Assembly (NCBI RefSeq): GCF_019216885.1 | Contig: NZ_JAAQRC020000001.1 | Location: 3,940,001 to 4,004,000 of the forward strand | Length of the DNA stretch: 64,000 bases | Reading direction: 5' to 3' | From: Methylobacterium sp. SyP6R | GTDB lineage: Bacteria; Pseudomonadota; Alphaproteobacteria; Rhizobiales; Beijerinckiaceae | In this document: positions 16,633 to 26,904 of the stretch, piece by piece | Position numbering within the stretch: position 1 is the stretch's first letter | Layout: the number at the start of each line of letters is the position of its first letter | Made by a program: the position numbers and the translations under genes | The notes under the pieces: model-generated | Databases searched by the model: none | The model's input: the letters and a program-made list of their open reading frames with translations, nothing else | Told to the model about the DNA's origin: nothing

Positions 16633-17800
16633 GAGAGCGTCTGCCTGCGGCCGTCAGCACGATCCGGGCGGCGCTGCGGCTCGGGTCGTCGCCGTCGGGC
16701 AGCCGCATCGTGGCGTCGAGGCGGGCGAGCGCGGCCTCCTGCGCCGCCCGGGCCGGGCCGTCGGGCAGGAGCGGGCCGAGGGCCGCCGCCAGGCGATCCG
16801 GCGTGCAATCCGACTGGATCAGTTCGGGGATCGCGTTCTCGCCCAGGATCAGGTTCGGCAGCACGATCGTCGGCACCTGGATCAGGCGGCGGACGATCAC
16901 CTCCTCGATCTTCGGCACCTGGTAGGCCACCACCATCGGCACGCCGGACAAGGCGAGTTCGAGGGTCACGGTGCCCGACGCCGCGAGTGCCGCCCGGGCG
17001 TGGCGGAAGGTCGTGAGCTTGGCGGCCTCGCCGTCGATCAGGCGCGGGGTCACCGGCCAGGCGGCGGCAAGGCGCTCGATCAGGGCGCGGTGGCGGGCGA
17101 CGGCCGGCAGCTCGACCGTGACGGCGTGGCCCTGCGCCCGGAGCTTGGCCAGGGTCGCGCCGAAGATCGGCATCAGCCGCTCGATCTCGGTGCGGCGCGA
17201 GCCCGGCAGCACCGCGAGGACCGGGGAGGGGCCCTGCCGGGCCGCCTGCTCGGCGGGGCCCGGGCGCAATTCCTCTAAGCGCTCGATCAGCGGGTGGCCG
17301 ACATAGGTGCAGGCCGGACCATCGAGGCGGCGATGGGCGTCGGGCTCGAACGGCAGCAGGGCGAGCACATGGTCGATGTAGCCGCGCATGGTCTTCGCCC
17401 GCCACGGGCGCCAGGCCCAGACGCTCGGGCTGACGTAATCGACCACGGGGAGATCCGGCAGCTGCCGGCGCACCCGGCTCGCCACCGCATGGGTGAAGCC
17501 CGGGCTGTCGATGATCACGAGCACGTCGGGACGGGCCGCCACGCAGGCCCGCACGGTCTGGCGGATGCGCCGCATCAGGAGGCGGATGCGGGCGGCGACC
17601 GCGAGGTAGCCGATCACCGCCACGTCCTCGAGCGGGAACAGCGATTCCATCCCCTCCGCCGCCATCGCGTCGCCGCCGACGCCCGCGAGGGTGAACGGCC
17701 GGTCCGAGAGGCCGCGCAGCGAGCGGATCAGCTTGGCACCGAGCTGGTCGCCGGATTCCTCGCCCGCCACCAGCCAGATCGTGAGAGGACGCTCGCTCAA
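16619..17800 (-). CDS. lpxB: Lipid-A-disaccharide synthase LpxB
   Basis: A 393-residue glycosyltransferase joining UDP-2,3-diacylglucosamine and lipid X to form the lipid A disaccharide at the inner membrane. Family signatures: WLVAGEESGDQLGAKLI at the start, IDSPGFTHAVA, VDYVSPSVWAWRPWRA, YVGHPLIER, VLPGSRRTEIERL, and the C-terminal SGTVTLELALSGVPMVVAYQ. The start codon is TTG at 17800, overlapping the lpxI stop by four bases (TTGA) with GGAG upstream; no ATG fits. Last gene of the lipid A operon. The 3' end overlaps the convergent peroxiredoxin gene. Confidence 0.93.
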   Translation of the reverse strand: MSERPLTIWLVAGEESGDQLGAKLIRSLRGLSDRPFTLAGVGGDAMAAEGMESLFPLEDVAVIGYLAVAARIRLLMRRIRQTVRACVAARPDVLVIIDSPGFTHAVASRVRRQLPDLPVVDYVSPSVWAWRPWRAKTMRGYIDHVLALLPFEPDAHRRLDGPACTYVGHPLIERLEELRPGPAEQAARQGPSPVLAVLPGSRRTEIERLMPIFGATLAKLRAQGHAVTVELPAVARHRALIERLAAAWPVTPRLIDGEAAKLTTFRHARAALAASGTVTLELALSGVPMVVAYQVPKIEEVIVRRLIQVPTIVLPNLILGENAIPELIQSDCTPDRLAAALGPLLPDGPARAAQEAALARLDATMRLPDGDDPSRSAARIVLTAAGRRSLSGS

Positions 17801-18735
17801 CGGGAGGGCTCCGGGTCGGGCGGCCAGGAAGCGGGAGGCAAGAAATCGGGAGGCGAGGAAGCAGGAGGCAAGCCGAGGAGGAAGAGGCCGAGGCGGTCGG
17901 CGAGCGCCACCGTCTCCGCCCGGTCGAGCACCAGAGTGTCGCCGGCCCCGACCGCGATGCCGAGGCAGCCCGCTTCCGCTGCGCGGCGCACGGTGCGCGG
18001 GCCGATCGCCGGCAGGTCGACCCGGAGGTCCTGGCCGTCCTTCGCGCGCTTCACCAGCACCATCCCGGCGGGCGGACGCCCGAGGCCGAGGGGACGGCGG
18101 GCGAGCCCGCGCGCGCGCGCAAGCATCCGGTCGGTGCCCTCCGGTCCCTCGACCGCCAGCACCCGCCGGCTCGCCACCACGGCGGCTTGTCCCACATCGT
18201 GCGGCGACAGGCTGGCGAGCAAGGCCCGCCCGGCCTCGACCGAGGCCTCCGATGCCGCGTCGGGCCCGAGGGTGCCGAAGCGGCCCCGCGGCGCCATCAG
18301 CCCCGGCGCGAGGTCGCGCACGCCGAGCACCTGCAATCCGTGTTCTTCGAGGAGCGCCAGCACGCCGCGCAGCAGGTGGTCGTCGCCGCCCGAGGCCAGC
18401 GAGCGAAGCGCCTCGCGGTTGCGATAGGCGGCGAGCGTGTTGAGCAGGGCGGCCGGGCTCGGCCGCGCCACGGCCCCGGCGAGGGTCACCCCGGCGGGCG
18501 CCCAGGCGCACAGGGTATCGAGGGCGCCGCGCACGTCGAGGAGATCGACCGTGGCGTCGGCCCGCCGACGCGTCGCCGGATCGGCGAAGCCCCGGATCGC
18601 CAGCACCCGGCAGGAGCGCCCGGCCCCCTCGAGCGCGGCCGCGATGAGGAGCGGCAGCCTGCCGGCCCCGGCCACGATCGCGACCGGGCGCGCCGGCCGC
18701 GCGGCCGGTACGGCCTTCGCCGCCGCGGCGGCCAT
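17797..18735 (-). CDS. lpxI: UDP-2,3-diacylglucosamine pyrophosphatase LpxI
   Basis: A 312-residue enzyme that hydrolyses UDP-2,3-diacylglucosamine to lipid X and UMP; alphaproteobacteria use LpxI where E. coli uses LpxH. Signatures: VAIVAGAGRLPLLIAAAL, GDDHLLRGVLALLEEHG, DVGQAAVVASRRVLAVEGPEGTD, and LPAIGPRTVRRAAEAGCLGIAV. Start at the ATG at 18735; a GTG one codon earlier is equally close to GAGGAG. Proline-rich pentapeptide repeats (LPPAS, SPPDF, LPPAS, WPPDP) follow the domain at the very C terminus and are encoded by a 15-base tandem repeat, an addition not needed by the family. Confidence 0.92.
   Translation of the reverse strand: MAAAAAKAVPAARPARPVAIVAGAGRLPLLIAAALEGAGRSCRVLAIRGFADPATRRRADATVDLLDVRGALDTLCAWAPAGVTLAGAVARPSPAALLNTLAAYRNREALRSLASGGDDHLLRGVLALLEEHGLQVLGVRDLAPGLMAPRGRFGTLGPDAASEASVEAGRALLASLSPHDVGQAAVVASRRVLAVEGPEGTDRMLARARGLARRPLGLGRPPAGMVLVKRAKDGQDLRVDLPAIGPRTVRRAAEAGCLGIAVGAGDTLVLDRAETVALADRLGLFLLGLPPASSPPDFLPPASWPPDPEPSR
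17827..17871. repeat. 15-bp tandem repeat at the 3' end of lpxI
   Basis: Three imperfect 15-base units at 17827, 17842 and 17857, each containing GGGAGGC or AGGAGGC. They encode five-residue proline-rich repeats in the LpxI tail. Confidence 0.85.
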
Positions 18736-18762
18736 CACGCGGCGCTCCTCACGCGGCGCCCA

Positions 18763-19581
18763 TCAAGCAGGACCCGGGGCCTCGCGCGGGGTGCAGACCG
18801 AGCGCTTGCCGCCCTCGCGGATGAAGGCCAGGATCTCCTGCACGATCGGGTGCTGGTCGAACTCCGCCGCCACGTCCTCGACCCGCTCCATCAGGGTGCC
18901 TTCGAGGGCGAACAGCAGGCGATAGGCCTTACGCAGCGCGTGGATCTCCTCGCGGGAGAAGCCGCGGCGCTGCAGCCCGATGATGTTGAGCCCCGAGAGA
19001 TGGGCGCGGTTGCCCACCGCCATGCCGTAGGGGATCAGGTCGTTCTCCAGCCCCGACAGGCCGCCGACGAAGGAATGCGCGCCGACCCGGGCGAACTGGA
19101 TCACCGCCGCCCCGCCGCCGAGGATCGCGTAGTCGCCGACCTGGCAATGGCCGGCCAGCATCACGTTGTTGGAGAACACGACGTGGTTGCCGACCCGGCA
19201 ATCGTGGCCGACATGGCTGTTGGCGAGGAAGGCGCAGCCATCGCCCACCACGGTGGCGAGGCCACCGCCGGCGGTGCCGGGATTCATCGTCACGCCCTCG
19301 CGGATCTGGCAATCGGCGCCGATCGTCAGGGTCGAGTCCTCGCCGCGGAACTTCAGGTCCTGCGGCGGATGGCCGATCGAGGCGAACGGGTAGATCCGGG
19401 TGCGCGGGCCGATCGTGGTGCGGCCGGCCACGACGACGTGGCTCACGAGCTTCACGCCGTCGCCGAGCCGGGCCTGCGGCCCGACATGGCAGAACGGGCC
19501 GATCTCGACGCCGGCGCCGATCGCCGCGCCGTCCTCGACCACCGCGCTCGGGTGGATGCGGGTCTCGGATGCCTCGCTCAT
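18763..19581 (-). CDS. lpxA: Acyl-ACP--UDP-N-acetylglucosamine O-acyltransferase LpxA
   Basis: A 272-residue left-handed beta-helix acyltransferase, first step of lipid A synthesis. Hexapeptide repeats run from [16 protein letters not shown] onward. The catalytic histidine region is [15 protein letters not shown] and [13 protein letters not shown]. The C-terminal helical domain ([17 protein letters not shown]) follows. The start at 19581 overlaps the fabZ stop (ATGA), and the reading frame upstream of it is not needed. Conserved order lpxD-fabZ-lpxA-lpxI-lpxB. Confidence 0.95.
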   Translation of the reverse strand: MSEASETRIHPSAVVEDGAAIGAGVEIGPFCHVGPQARLGDGVKLVSHVVVAGRTTIGPRTRIYPFASIGHPPQDLKFRGEDSTLTIGADCQIREGVTMNPGTAGGGLATVVGDGCAFLANSHVGHDCRVGNHVVFSNNVMLAGHCQVGDYAILGGGAAVIQFARVGAHSFVGGLSGLENDLIPYGMAVGNRAHLSGLNIIGLQRRGFSREEIHALRKAYRLLFALEGTLMERVEDVAAEFDQHPIVQEILAFIREGGKRSVCTPREAPGPA

Positions 19582-20042
19582 TCGGTCACCAGCATCGCGC
19601 CGATCTCGGCCTCGGCCACCAGCACGCCGTTCACCTTGGCCTCGCCCTTGAACCACCACATGAAGCGGCGGTTGCTGGTCTTGCGCATGTGGTACTCGAC
19701 CACGTCGCCCGGCATGACCGGCTTGCGGAACTTCGCCTTGTCGATGGTCATGAAGAAGACCTTGCTCGGCTTGGCGTCGCCCTTGAGCTTGTGGGCGCAG
19801 CAGATCGCGCCGGCGGTCTGGGCCATGCCCTCGATCAGCAGCACGCCCGGGAAGACCGGGGCGGCCGGGAAGTGGCCGGTGAAGTGCGGCTCGTTGATCG
19901 TGACGTTCTTGATGCCGATGCAGCTCTCGTCGCGGTCGATCTGCACGATCTTGTCGATCATCAGGAACGGGTAGCGGTGGGGCAGGAGCTCCATCACCCG
20001 CAGGATGTCGGCCGTACCCAGCTCGGCAGGCATCTCGGTCAT
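19578..20042 (-). CDS. fabZ: 3-hydroxyacyl-ACP dehydratase FabZ
   Basis: A 154-residue hot-dog-fold dehydratase of type II fatty acid synthesis. Signatures: [33 protein letters not shown] (catalytic His and Glu), and [15 protein letters not shown]. Start taken at the ATG at 20042, which has GGGAG 9 bases upstream; an ATG six codons earlier at 20060 has no clear site. Placed between lpxD and lpxA, where it shares the hydroxyacyl-ACP substrate with lipid A synthesis. Confidence 0.95.
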   Translation of the reverse strand: MTEMPAELGTADILRVMELLPHRYPFLMIDKIVQIDRDESCIGIKNVTINEPHFTGHFPAAPVFPGVLLIEGMAQTAGAICCAHKLKGDAKPSKVFFMTIDKAKFRKPVMPGDVVEYHMRKTSNRRFMWWFKGEAKVNGVLVAEAEIGAMLVTE

Positions 20043-20187
20043 GGTGTCAGGCTCCCTCATGGCTGCCCCGGATACGCTCCGGACGTCCGGTGCGCCGTCT
20101 TTGGCGAGAAGCGCCGCGGATGCAAGCGATTTGCGGCGGGAGCGGGGCGACGGTATCTCCGCCGATGGATGCCCCGCCCCCGGGGCC

Positions 20188-21243
20188 TCAGCCCTCGCCC
20201 GCCTCGTCGCGGCTGCGCGCCGCCAGGTTCTTGAGCGTCGTCATCTCGCGGAACCACTCGCGCACGGGCTTGGCCGGCGTGCCGCCCCAGCGGGAGCCCG
20301 CCGGCACGTCCTTGTTGACGTTGCTCGACCCGGCGATCTGCGCGCCCATGCCGATGCGCAGGTGGCCGACCACCCCGACCTGGCCGCCGAGCACGACGTA
20401 ATCCTCGAGCGTCGTCGAGCCCGAGATGCCGACCTGGGCGACGATCACGCAGTGGCGGCCGATGACGACGTTGTGGGCGATCTGCACCAGATTGTCGATC
20501 TTGGTGCCCTCGCCCACCACCGTGTCGCGGCTGGCGCCCCGGTCGATGGTGGTGTTGGCGCCGATCTCGACGTCGTCCTGGATGATGACGCGGCCGACCT
20601 GCGGCACCTTGAGGTGGCCGCCCGGCCCCATGGCGAAGCCGAACCCGTCCTGACCGATGCGGGCGCCGCCATGCACGATCACCCGATTCCCTAAGAAGGC
20701 ATGCAGCACCGAGGCGTTGGGGCCGATGGCGCAAGACCGACCGATCCGCACGTTCGGCCCGACGACGCAGCCCGCCGCCAGCACCGTCTCGGCACCGATC
20801 TCGGCCTGGGGCCCGATCACCACGCCGGGATCGACCACCACGCCGGGTTCGAGCCGGGCGGTCGGATGGACGAAGGAGCCGGGCGACACGCCGGTGGCCC
20901 CGAACAGCGAGGTCGGACGCGCCGCGCTCGGGAACAGGCGGGCGAGCACCGTGGCGAAGCTCCGATAGGCCTGCGGCGTCACCAGCGCCACCGTGCCCTC
21001 GGGCACCCGGGCGGCGAAGCGCGGGGTGACGAGGCAGGCGCGGGCCCGCGTCGCCGCCAGGGCCCCGGCGTATTTGGCGTTGTCCATGTAGGCGAGGTCG
21101 TCGGGGCCGGCGCTCTCGAGGGGGCTCGCCGCGCGGATCACCGCCTCGCCGTCGGCACCCGGCGGCAGGGGCGCGCCGGAGAGCGCCGCGATCTCGTGCA
21201 GCGAGACGGGCCCCGCGAGGGGGAAGAAGACCGGTTCCGACAT
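20188..21243 (-). CDS. lpxD: UDP-3-O-(3-hydroxyacyl)glucosamine N-acyltransferase LpxD
   Basis: A 351-residue acyltransferase, third step of lipid A synthesis. An N-terminal uridine-binding domain (residues 1-100) is followed by a hexapeptide-repeat beta-helix ([20 protein letters not shown] and later repeats). The active-site histidine lies in [10 protein letters not shown], with GQDGFGFA just before and [19 protein letters not shown] near the C terminus. Start at the ATG at 21243 ([11 protein letters not shown]); another ATG three codons upstream is possible. The 283-base gap to bamA contains a dispersed palindromic element, so lpxD probably has its own promoter or relies on read-through. 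Confidence 0.94.
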   Translation of the reverse strand: MSEPVFFPLAGPVSLHEIAALSGAPLPPGADGEAVIRAASPLESAGPDDLAYMDNAKYAGALAATRARACLVTPRFAARVPEGTVALVTPQAYRSFATVLARLFPSAARPTSLFGATGVSPGSFVHPTARLEPGVVVDPGVVIGPQAEIGAETVLAAGCVVGPNVRIGRSCAIGPNASVLHAFLGNRVIVHGGARIGQDGFGFAMGPGGHLKVPQVGRVIIQDDVEIGANTTIDRGASRDTVVGEGTKIDNLVQIAHNVVIGRHCVIVAQVGISGSTTLEDYVVLGGQVGVVGHLRIGMGAQIAGSSNVNKDVPAGSRWGGTPAKPVREWFREMTTLKNLAARSRDEAGEG

Positions 21244-21262
21244 CGCCTGCATCCGCCAAGAG

Positions 21263-21360
21263 CATTTTCCGACGAAGTGGATACCGGTTCGTCGAAGAAA
21301 ATGTGTCAAAATCAAAGACTTGGAGCACCATCCGATCGTCGCGATCGGATGGTGCTCCAA
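21263..21360. repeat. Dispersed palindromic element between bamA and lpxD
   Basis: Two dyads in tandem. First, 21263-21303: nested arms CATTTTC/GAAAATG and CGACGAA/TTCGTCG. Second, 21320-21360: a perfect 19-base dyad (TTGGAGCACCATCCGATCG and complement) around 3 bases. The same arrangement, diverged, recurs at 45605-45681. Confidence 0.85.
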
Positions 21361-21451
21361 GGCCCCGCGGGCCGGATCGCGCCGGGCCGCTAGATCCTCC
21401 CGTCGAGGGGAGGGCGCCCGGACTACCCGGTCGCGACGGAGGGCACAAACG

Positions 21452-21482
21452 AAAACAGCCGCGGAGCGATCTGCTCCGCGGC
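21452..21482 (-). terminator. Intrinsic terminator of bamA
   Basis: On the minus strand a perfect 10-base stem (GCCGCGGAGC and complement, 5-base loop) is followed by TGTTTTC. It begins 45 bases after the bamA stop. Confidence 0.75.
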
Positions 21483-21526
21483 CGTCGATCGAGACGCGGG
21501 CGCCGTCGGCGCCCGCCGGATGGGAG

Positions 21527-24067
21527 TTAGAAGCGCGAGCCGCCCGAGAAGCGGAACGCCTGCGTCTGGTCCTTGCCGACCCGGCCGTAATAGGTGCCGT
21601 CGGCGCCGAAGACCTTCTGGCCCTCGTCCTTCGAGAGGGCATAGGCGTAGTCGAAGCGGATCGGGCCGAGGGGCGAGTTCCACAGGATCGACGCACCGAC
21701 CGACGAGCGGATCGTCTGCTTGTCGCGGACGTTCACGCATTCCGGTTCGACGCCGATATTGAGCGCGTTGAAGTTGCAGCCGCCGGTCGGGCTGAAGCCG
21801 TTGATGAAGCCGTCGCCGTTGACGTCGAAGGTGCGGCGGCCCTTGTAGCCGAACAGCGTACCGGCATCGGCGAAGAGCGCGCCCTTCAGGCCGAGATCGC
21901 GGGGCAGGCCCCAGATCGGGAACTGCACCTCGACCGAGGCGCCGACATAGGTCGTGCCGCCGATCGCATTCGAGCGGGCATCGGCCGAGCCGACGTCGCG
22001 CGGGCCGATGCCGTTCGGCGCGAAGCCGCGCACCAGCGACGGGCCGAGGAAGAACTGGTCGGTGACGCGGAGCGCGTTGCCCTCGGTCGGCAGGACGTGA
22101 CCGCCCTGGAACTTCACGAAGCCGACGACGTCCTCGTACAGCTCCTTGTAGTACCGGGCCTCGCCGGTGACGCGGAAGAACTTCGAGTCGCCGCCGATGC
22201 CGGCATATTCGGGCTTCACCTCGCCGTAGAAGCCGTTGCGCGGCAGCTGCAGGTTATCGAGGGTCGAGTAGGCGAGGGTCACGCCGGCGAGCGAGGTCAG
22301 CGTCGAGCCGACCGCCTCCTTCAGCGCGATCGAGGCCTCGCCGTCATAGGCGCAGTTCGGGTACCTCGCCAGCCCGCCGACATTCTGGCCGTTGAGGATC
22401 GTGCCCGGGTCGTAGGTGGCGGTGTAGCCCGGGATCGGCACCGAGCAGTCGTTGTACGGCCGCTTCAGGGTGTTCGGGATCTTCAGGTCGGTGTTGTAGA
22501 TCGAGTAGCGCAGCGTGATGCCGAACTCCTCGGTGATCGGCAGGCCGAGGCGGAGCTGGCCGCCGACCACGTCGGTCACGTAGCGCGAGTAGCGGGTCTG
22601 GTCGCTGTACTTGTTGAAGACGTCGAAGCCGGCCGCCAGGCGGTAGCCGAGGAAGTACGGCTCGGTGAACGAGAAGTCGACGCCGCGGGTGTACTGGCCG
22701 GCGGTGCCGGCGAGGCGGACATACTGGCCGCGGCCGAGGAAGTTCGACTCCGAGACCGAGACCTCGCCGATGATCCCGTCCGCCGTCGAGTAGCCGCCGG
22801 CGACCGAGAACGAACCGGTCGGTTGATCCTCGACATCGATGTTCACGACGACGCGGTCGGGCGCCGAGCCCGGCTCGTTGGAGAACCGCACCTTCTTGAA
22901 GAAGCCGAGGCCGTTCAGGCGCCGCTCGGCGCGGTCGATCAGCACGCGGTTGTAGGCGTCGCCCTCGGTGAGGTCGAGCTCGCGCCGCACGACGTAGTCA
23001 CGGGTGCGGGTGTTGCCGCGGACGTTGATGCGCTCGATGTAGACCTTCGGGCCGTCCTCGACGATGTAGCCGAGGGCGACGGTGCCGGTGGCGCGGTCGC
23101 GCTCGCCGGTCGGGCGGACCTGGGCGAAGGGATGGCCGTTGCGCGCCACCGTGGTGGTGACGCCGGTCAGGGTCTTCTCGACGTCCTCGGCGTTGTAGAC
23201 GTCGCCCACGCCGGTGCGCAGCTCGTCGCGCAGGACGGTGCCGTCGACGCCCGGGATGCGCGAATCGACCGAGACCGCGCCGACGCGGTACTGCTGGCCT
23301 TCCTCGACCGTGATCGTGATGATCCAGCCGCCGGCGGCGTCGTCGAAGCGCGAATCGGCCGAGGCGATCCGGAAGTCGGCGTAGCCGTTCTTCAGGTAGT
23401 AGCGCCGGATCAGGTCGAGGTCGTTGGCGAGCCGGTCCGGATCGTAGACGTCGGAAGTCTTGACGAAGCTGAGGAGGTTCATCTCCGACAGCGTCATCAG
23501 GTCTTTCAACCGGCCGTCCGAATAGACGTGGTTGCCGACGAAGTTGATCGCCTTGACGCCGGTCTTGTCGCCCTCGTCGATGGTGTAGACCACGTCGACG
23601 CGGCCGTTCGGCAGATCGACGGTGCGGACCGACACCTTGGCGAGGCCGCGGCCGGCCCGGCGGTAGACTTCGCGGATCCGGTCGAGATCGGAGTTGACCT
23701 GCGCCTGGCTGTAGGGCCCGCGCGCCTTCGACTCGACGATGCTCTCGAGCGTCCCCTTCTCGACCTTCTTGTTGCCCTCGAAGAAGACGCGGTTGATCGT
23801 GTTGTTCTCGCGCACCGACACGACGATGCGGCCACCGCTATGCGACACGCGCACGTCGGAGAACATTCCGCTGGCGATCAGGTTGCGCCGGCCCTCCTCG
23901 GGCGACACGCCGACCACGTAGGAGCGGACCGTCTCCGGGTCGATCCGGGAATTGCCCTGAACGACAATCTGCTGCGCGAAGGCGCTGCCGCTGGCGGCGA
24001 TGGTGGCGGCCATGACAATGGCGCCCTTCGCCGACGCACGCCGGCGCTTACCCGTCATCGACATCAT
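21527..24067 (-). CDS. bamA: Outer membrane protein assembly factor BamA
   Basis: An 846-residue Omp85 protein, the core of the machinery inserting beta-barrels in the outer membrane. Signal peptide with cleavage near SAFAQQ (about residue 32). Five POTRA repeats follow (about 33-420), for example [18 protein letters not shown] and [19 protein letters not shown]. The barrel (about 430-846) contains the Omp85 signature [14 protein letters not shown], and the protein ends in GGSRF with a terminal phenylalanine. Tandem Met codons at 24067 and 24064 make the exact start uncertain. It is separated from rseP by an intrinsic terminator, so it is probably transcribed from its own promoter in the 355-base gap. 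Confidence 0.97.
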   Translation of the reverse strand: MMSMTGKRRRASAKGAIVMAATIAASGSAFAQQIVVQGNSRIDPETVRSYVVGVSPEEGRRNLIASGMFSDVRVSHSGGRIVVSVRENNTINRVFFEGNKKVEKGTLESIVESKARGPYSQAQVNSDLDRIREVYRRAGRGLAKVSVRTVDLPNGRVDVVYTIDEGDKTGVKAINFVGNHVYSDGRLKDLMTLSEMNLLSFVKTSDVYDPDRLANDLDLIRRYYLKNGYADFRIASADSRFDDAAGGWIITITVEEGQQYRVGAVSVDSRIPGVDGTVLRDELRTGVGDVYNAEDVEKTLTGVTTTVARNGHPFAQVRPTGERDRATGTVALGYIVEDGPKVYIERINVRGNTRTRDYVVRRELDLTEGDAYNRVLIDRAERRLNGLGFFKKVRFSNEPGSAPDRVVVNIDVEDQPTGSFSVAGGYSTADGIIGEVSVSESNFLGRGQYVRLAGTAGQYTRGVDFSFTEPYFLGYRLAAGFDVFNKYSDQTRYSRYVTDVVGGQLRLGLPITEEFGITLRYSIYNTDLKIPNTLKRPYNDCSVPIPGYTATYDPGTILNGQNVGGLARYPNCAYDGEASIALKEAVGSTLTSLAGVTLAYSTLDNLQLPRNGFYGEVKPEYAGIGGDSKFFRVTGEARYYKELYEDVVGFVKFQGGHVLPTEGNALRVTDQFFLGPSLVRGFAPNGIGPRDVGSADARSNAIGGTTYVGASVEVQFPIWGLPRDLGLKGALFADAGTLFGYKGRRTFDVNGDGFINGFSPTGGCNFNALNIGVEPECVNVRDKQTIRSSVGASILWNSPLGPIRFDYAYALSKDEGQKVFGADGTYYGRVGKDQTQAFRFSGGSRF

Positions 24068-24422
24068 AAATGGCCCGTCTCATTTTTTGTCGGCGCGGAT
24101 TTACACCCGCAGACGATCACCCTCTCACAAAGGCGAAGGCCCCTGGTCCTAGCCCCGCTTCTATCGGGAATCCCCGGCGAAGCAAACGCCACGCTCCCGA
24201 CCTACAGGGATTTTGCCCAGACGTTGCCTTCCTGTCACGGGCGACGGCCACGCTTTCGGCCGCCAGAGTCAGCGCGCGATGAACGCACCGCGGGCGTCAA
24301 AGCCCCGGAATGGCACGCATTTTATGAAAATTGGAACGATCTCCGGGAGAACGATCCCCACGAAAAAGGGCCGCCCGCGCGAGCGGGCGGCCCTCTTTGC
24401 CGGAACAGGGTTTTCCCGCGCG
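24068..24422. other. Gap between rseP and bamA
   Basis: About 355 bases holding the rseP terminator (24363-24393) and presumably the bamA promoter. Base composition is less GC-rich around 24290-24360. No further gene supported. Confidence 0.5.
24363..24393 (-). terminator. Intrinsic terminator of rseP
   Basis: On the minus strand a perfect 11-base stem (GGGCCGCCCGC and complement, 4-base loop) is followed by TTTTT, starting 30 bases after the rseP stop. Confidence 0.9.
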
Positions 24423-25583
24423 TCAGGTGCCGCGGTTGAAGGCGGCGCCGATATGCAGGATGTCGTTCCAGGTCGCGAACAGCATCAGCATCAGCACGAG
24501 GGCGAGGCCGATGCGGAAGCCGATCTCCTGCGCCCGCTCGCTCAGGGGGCGGCCGCGCACGATCTCGACGGCGTAGAACATCAGGTGGCCGCCATCGAGC
24601 ATCGGCACCGGGAAGAGGTTGATGAGGCCGATCGACACCGACAGGACCGCGATCAGCCCGACCAGCGCCCCGATGCCGCCGACCTTGGCGGCCTGCCCCG
24701 AGACCCGGGCGATGCCCATCGGGCCCGAGAGCTGGTCGGCCGATTCGCGGCCGGTGATCAGCTTGCCGATGTAGTTGAAGGTGCGGTCGACGACGAAGTA
24801 GGTCTCGGTGACGCCGATCTTCAGCGAATCGAGCGCGCCGTAGCGCACGAGCTTGACGTCGGCGGCGTCGCGCGGCCCCTGGATGCCGAGCCGGCCGATG
24901 CGCTGGGTGCCGAACGGGGTCTTGTCCTCGTAGACGTCCGGGGTTGCTGTGAGCGGCGTCGTGACGCCGCCGCGCTCCACCGTGAAGTCGAGCGGGTCGC
25001 CGGCGGCGCCCGAGACGGTGCGCTGCATGTCGGCGAAGTTGTGCACGACGCTGCCGTTGATCGTCAGCACCACGTCGCCGGGCTGGAAGCCGGCGCGCTC
25101 GGCCGCGCTGCCCGCCTGCACCGCCGAGACCCGGGGCGCCACCTCGTAGCGGCCGGTGGCGTAGACGGCGCCGGCGAAGACCGCGATGGCGAGGAGGAAG
25201 TTCGCGATCGGCCCCGCCGCCACGATGGCGACCCGCTTCCAGACGTTCTGGGCGTGGAAGCTGATCGCGTGATCGGCCGGGTTCATCCGCGCCATCGCGT
25301 CCGGATCCGGCACGCTGGCACCGTTCATGTCGCCGACGAACTTGACGTAGCCGCCGAGCGGGATCGCCGAGATCTTCCAGCGGGTGCCGCGACGGTCGTT
25401 GAAGCCGACGAGCTCGGGCCCGAAGCCGATCGAGAAGCTGGTCACCCCGACGCCGCACCACCGCCCGACCAGGAAATGGCCCATCTCGTGGATGAACACC
25501 ACGACGGTGAGGACGAACAGGAACGGCACGATGTAGCCGAGCAGGTTCGTCGTCGCACCGCCGACGACGTTGAGCAGATCCAT
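24423..25583 (-). CDS. rseP: Site-2 protease RseP
   Basis: A 386-residue intramembrane metalloprotease that cleaves anti-sigma factors and remnant signal peptides. Zinc-binding HEMGH is at residues 32-36 in the first membrane helix. A single PDZ domain (about 115-200, AAERAGFQPGDVVLTING) follows. The third metal ligand is in LINLFPVPMLDGGHLMFY. Four hydrophobic segments in all. Start at 25583 with GAGGTGACC upstream. E. coli RseP has two PDZ domains; the region after the first is short, as in many alphaproteobacteria. Located between dxr and bamA as in most Proteobacteria. Confidence 0.95.
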   Translation of the reverse strand: MDLLNVVGGATTNLLGYIVPFLFVLTVVVFIHEMGHFLVGRWCGVGVTSFSIGFGPELVGFNDRRGTRWKISAIPLGGYVKFVGDMNGASVPDPDAMARMNPADHAISFHAQNVWKRVAIVAAGPIANFLLAIAVFAGAVYATGRYEVAPRVSAVQAGSAAERAGFQPGDVVLTINGSVVHNFADMQRTVSGAAGDPLDFTVERGGVTTPLTATPDVYEDKTPFGTQRIGRLGIQGPRDAADVKLVRYGALDSLKIGVTETYFVVDRTFNYIGKLITGRESADQLSGPMGIARVSGQAAKVGGIGALVGLIAVLSVSIGLINLFPVPMLDGGHLMFYAVEIVRGRPLSERAQEIGFRIGLALVLMLMLFATWNDILHIGAAFNRGT

Positions 25584-25740
25584 GGTCACCTCGATGCGGC
25601 GCGGCGGGCCCTCCCTGGCCCGCTTCGCGGCCGCCTTGCCGATCCCGCACCATACAGAGTCCGGTGGCACGGGAACAGAGCACGAAACGATCGTGCGTTA
25701 CCTTGACGGAAGGCCTGTGAATGGATTGCCTTGGTGGCGC

Positions 25741-26904
25741 TCACGCGGCGAGGGCCGCCTCGCTCCAAAGCCGCACCTCGGCGTCGATGGCGAGCGCCTC
25801 CTCGACATCGGCGGGCGCCGACGGAAAGCGCGATGCGAAATGCTCGCAGGCCCGCTCGACCAGGGCGGCGATGTCGTAGAAGCGGATTTTTTCCGCGATG
25901 AAGGCCGCGACCGCGATCTCGTTCGCCGCGTTCATCACCGTCGGCTGGGCGCCGCCCGCGGCGAGCGCGGCCTTGGCGATGCGCAGGCAGGGGAAGCGCT
26001 CCTCGTCCGGGCGCTCGAAGGTCAGGCTGCCGACCGCCGCGAGGTCGAGGGGCTTGCCGCGGGCGATCGACAGGCGGTCGCCCAGGCCCAGGCAATGCGA
26101 GATCGGGACCCGCATGTCGGGGACGTAGAGCCCGGCCGTCACCGCGCCGTCGCGCCAGGTCACGAGGGCGTGGACGATCGATTGCGGATGCACCACCGCG
26201 TCGAGCCGCTCGGCCTCGATGCCGAACAGGTGATGGGCCTCGATCAGCTCCAGCCCCTTGTTCATCAGGGTGGCCGAGTCGATGTTGATCTTCATGCCCA
26301 TCGACCAGGTCGGGTGGGCGGCGGCATCCGCCGCGCTCGCAGCCGCGATCCGCTCGCGGGTCGCGGTCCGGAACGGTCCCCCTGAGGCGGTGATGGTCAT
26401 CCGGGTGATGTCGTCGATCCGGCCGGTGCCGATCGACTGCTCAAGCGCGTTGTGCTCGGAATCCATCGGCAGGAGGCGGGCGCCGTATGTCTTGGCGTCG
26501 CGCATGAAGGCGTCGCCGGCGCAGACCAGGCTCTCCTTGTTGGCGAGCGCCACGGTGCGGCCCTGGCGGATCGCCGCGCAGGTGGGCGCGAGGCCCGCCG
26601 CCCCGCTCACCGCCGCCACCACGAGGTCGGCCTCGCGCGTTGCCGCCTCGATCACCGCCGAGGGGCCGGCGCCGCAGGCGATGCCGGAGCCGCCGAGCGC
26701 GTCGCGCAGGGCCGGCAAGCCGTCGGGATCGGCGATCGCGGCGAATTCGGCGTTCAGCTCGCGGGCGACGCGGGCCAGCGCCTGCGCGTCGCGGCCGCCC
26801 GCCACGGCGCCGACCCGGAACCGGTCGCGGTGCTGGTCGAGCAGGTCGGCGGTGGAGCGCCCGATCGAGCCGGTGGCCCCCAGGACGGAAACGGTGAGGG
26901 TCAT
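25741..26904 (-). CDS. dxr: 1-deoxy-D-xylulose 5-phosphate reductoisomerase Dxr
   Basis: A 387-residue NADPH enzyme, second step of the MEP isoprenoid pathway. NADPH-binding GATGSIG is at residues 9-15. NKESLVCAG, LPMDSEHNALEQ and the catalytic ASGGPFR are present, followed by HPTWSMGMKINIDSATLMNKGLE metal- and substrate-binding residues (discontinuous blocks). The start at 26904 overlaps the cdsA stop (ATGA). With ispG at 41.1 kb this confirms the MEP route. Adjacent uppS uses its downstream products. Confidence 0.96.
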   Translation of the reverse strand: MTLTVSVLGATGSIGRSTADLLDQHRDRFRVGAVAGGRDAQALARVARELNAEFAAIADPDGLPALRDALGGSGIACGAGPSAVIEAATREADLVVAAVSGAAGLAPTCAAIRQGRTVALANKESLVCAGDAFMRDAKTYGARLLPMDSEHNALEQSIGTGRIDDITRMTITASGGPFRTATRERIAAASAADAAAHPTWSMGMKINIDSATLMNKGLELIEAHHLFGIEAERLDAVVHPQSIVHALVTWRDGAVTAGLYVPDMRVPISHCLGLGDRLSIARGKPLDLAAVGSLTFERPDEERFPCLRIAKAALAAGGAQPTVMNAANEIAVAAFIAEKIRFYDIAALVERACEHFASRFPSAPADVEEALAIDAEVRLWSEAALAA

